Part shown: positions 63,501-64,000 of the stretch, in pieces
Layout: each line of letters opens with the position of its first letter
Position numbering within the stretch: the stretch's first letter is position 1
NCBI RefSeq assembly: GCF_009295825.1
Contig: NZ_WHKF01000005.1
Span: 62,001 to 126,000, forward strand
Length of the DNA: 64,000 bases
Direction: 5' to 3'
Origin: Marinifilum sp. N1E240
Lineage (GTDB): Bacteria; Bacteroidota; Bacteroidia; Bacteroidales; Marinifilaceae
The notes under the pieces: generated by a model
What the model was told of the DNA's origin: nothing
The model's input: only the letters and a program-made list of their open reading frames with translations
Database searches by the model: none
Position numbers and translations under genes: made by a program

Positions 63501-64000
63501 CCGTCTTATAAACGTTTATTAAGTAGCTTATGGTAGGGTGTGATTATCTGCAAATCCCCTGTTTTAAGGGCATAAGAGGGGTTTTACCTATGGTAAACTA
63601 CTTAAATACCTTAATTAGCCGTTTATCCGTCTTATAAGTAGTTTAGTAAGTAGCTTATAGTAGGGTGAGATTATCTGCAATTTCCCAATTTTAAAGGCTT
63701 AAGAGTATTTTCACCTATGGAATACTACTTTAAATATCTTAATTAGCCGTTTATCCGTCTTAATAAGTAGTTTAATAAGTAGCTTAAGGTAGGATGTGAT
63801 TATCTGTAAATTCCCTATTTTAAAGGCTTAAGAATGTTTTTAGCTATGGAATACTACTTTAAATACCCTATTTATCCGTTTATCCGTCTTATAAACGTTT
63901 AGTAAGTAGTTTAATGTAGGATGTGATTATCCGTAAAATCCATGTTTTAAGAGCGTAAGAGTTTTTTACAAAAAAATCTATTTAGATCTGTAAAATTCTA
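63501..64000. repeat. Four imperfect 126-129 bp tandem repeats, non-coding
   Basis: Units begin with CCGTCTTA at 63501, 63627, 63755 and 63884; the fourth is still recognisable to about 63966 and then diverges at the window edge. Shared parts are TAAGTAG(C/T)TTA, GTGATTATCTG, CTTAAGA and ACTACTTTAAATA. Units 1 and 4 carry the palindrome TAAACGTTTA where units 2 and 3 have TAAGTAGTTTA. I see no reading frame across them. Confidence 0.85.

Larger units (their letters stand above)
56428..64000 (+). mobile_element. Integrated phage/plasmid-like element next to tRNA-Cys, right end outside window
   Basis: Everything right of tRNA-Cys differs from the housekeeping genes to the left: a Fic protein, divergent XRE/Cro-type regulators, HTH protein, II/X-type replication initiator with iterons, serine recombinase, small HTH protein, zinc-ribbon protein, and a tandem repeat array. 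No second att site, tyrosine integrase, coat, Zot, capsid or mobilization gene lies inside the window. The left border is inferred from the tRNA; the Fic gene could be chromosomal or cargo. It may be an inovirus-like prophage or a plasmid-like integrative element. Confidence 0.7.

Noticed and set aside
63501-64000. CRISPR array
   Set aside because: The units are 126-129 bp and similar over nearly their whole length, with no short repeat and unique spacers, and no cas gene is near.

Overview
The window is AT-rich chromosomal DNA from a gliding-type Bacteroidota, most likely a marine Bacteroidales/Marinilabiliales relative. The evidence is a SusC/SusD pair, GldH, PorX and SprE/PorW-type type IX secretion genes, an HU-CCDC81/SPOR protein, and promoters of the Bacteroidota form (TTTG near -33, TAnnTTTG near -7) with no Shine-Dalgarno sequences. 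The genus is inference.

Layout. 1-6.1 kb: 3'-truncated galE, HU/SPOR protein, metG, LD-carboxypeptidase, yraN and an orphan receiver. 6.1-8.2 kb: a gap with a long inverted repeat, an MmcQ/YjbR protein and a secreted C1 peptidase. 8.3-16.3 kb: an ECF sigma / FecR anti-sigma / STN-SusC / SusD / HExxH lipoprotein import locus. 16.3-21.4 kb: a GntR-type regulator and a galactose operon (galK, galT, sodium/sugar symporter) with a shared operator motif in front of regulator and operon. 21.5-28.9 kb, minus strand: LuxE-like protein, 1659-residue repeat adhesin, pgk. 29.1-34.6 kb: holB, ricT, gldH, trmB, an alkyltransferase-like gene and mrp. 34.8-40.5 kb: sprE/porW-like lipoprotein, porX and tsaE. 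40.5-56.2 kb: ald, HAD phosphatase, a large outer-membrane barrel, waaA, B12-dependent nrdJ with a foldable leader, a second orphan receiver, gltX, LURP-one-like gene, glnS and folB.

From tRNA-Cys (56357-56427) to the right edge the DNA looks like an integrated element: Fic protein, divergent XRE/Cro-type regulators, a helix-turn-helix protein, a II/X-type phage/plasmid replication initiator, a small serine recombinase, a second small HTH protein, a zinc-ribbon/coiled-coil protein, then four tandem 126-129 bp non-coding repeats. Around rep I find four copies of a ~30 bp iteron, two upstream flanking a hairpin and two inside the 3' part of rep; this is a candidate replication origin. No capsid, Zot, mobilization or integrase gene lies inside the window, so whether the element is an inovirus-like prophage or a plasmid-like integrative element remains open.

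How the parts fit. galE, galK, galT and the symporter form a Leloir galactose route. The sigma/FecR/SusC set is built for cell-surface signalling coupled to import of an unknown ligand. SprE, PorX and GldH serve type IX secretion and gliding. The element at the right end carries its own replication control.
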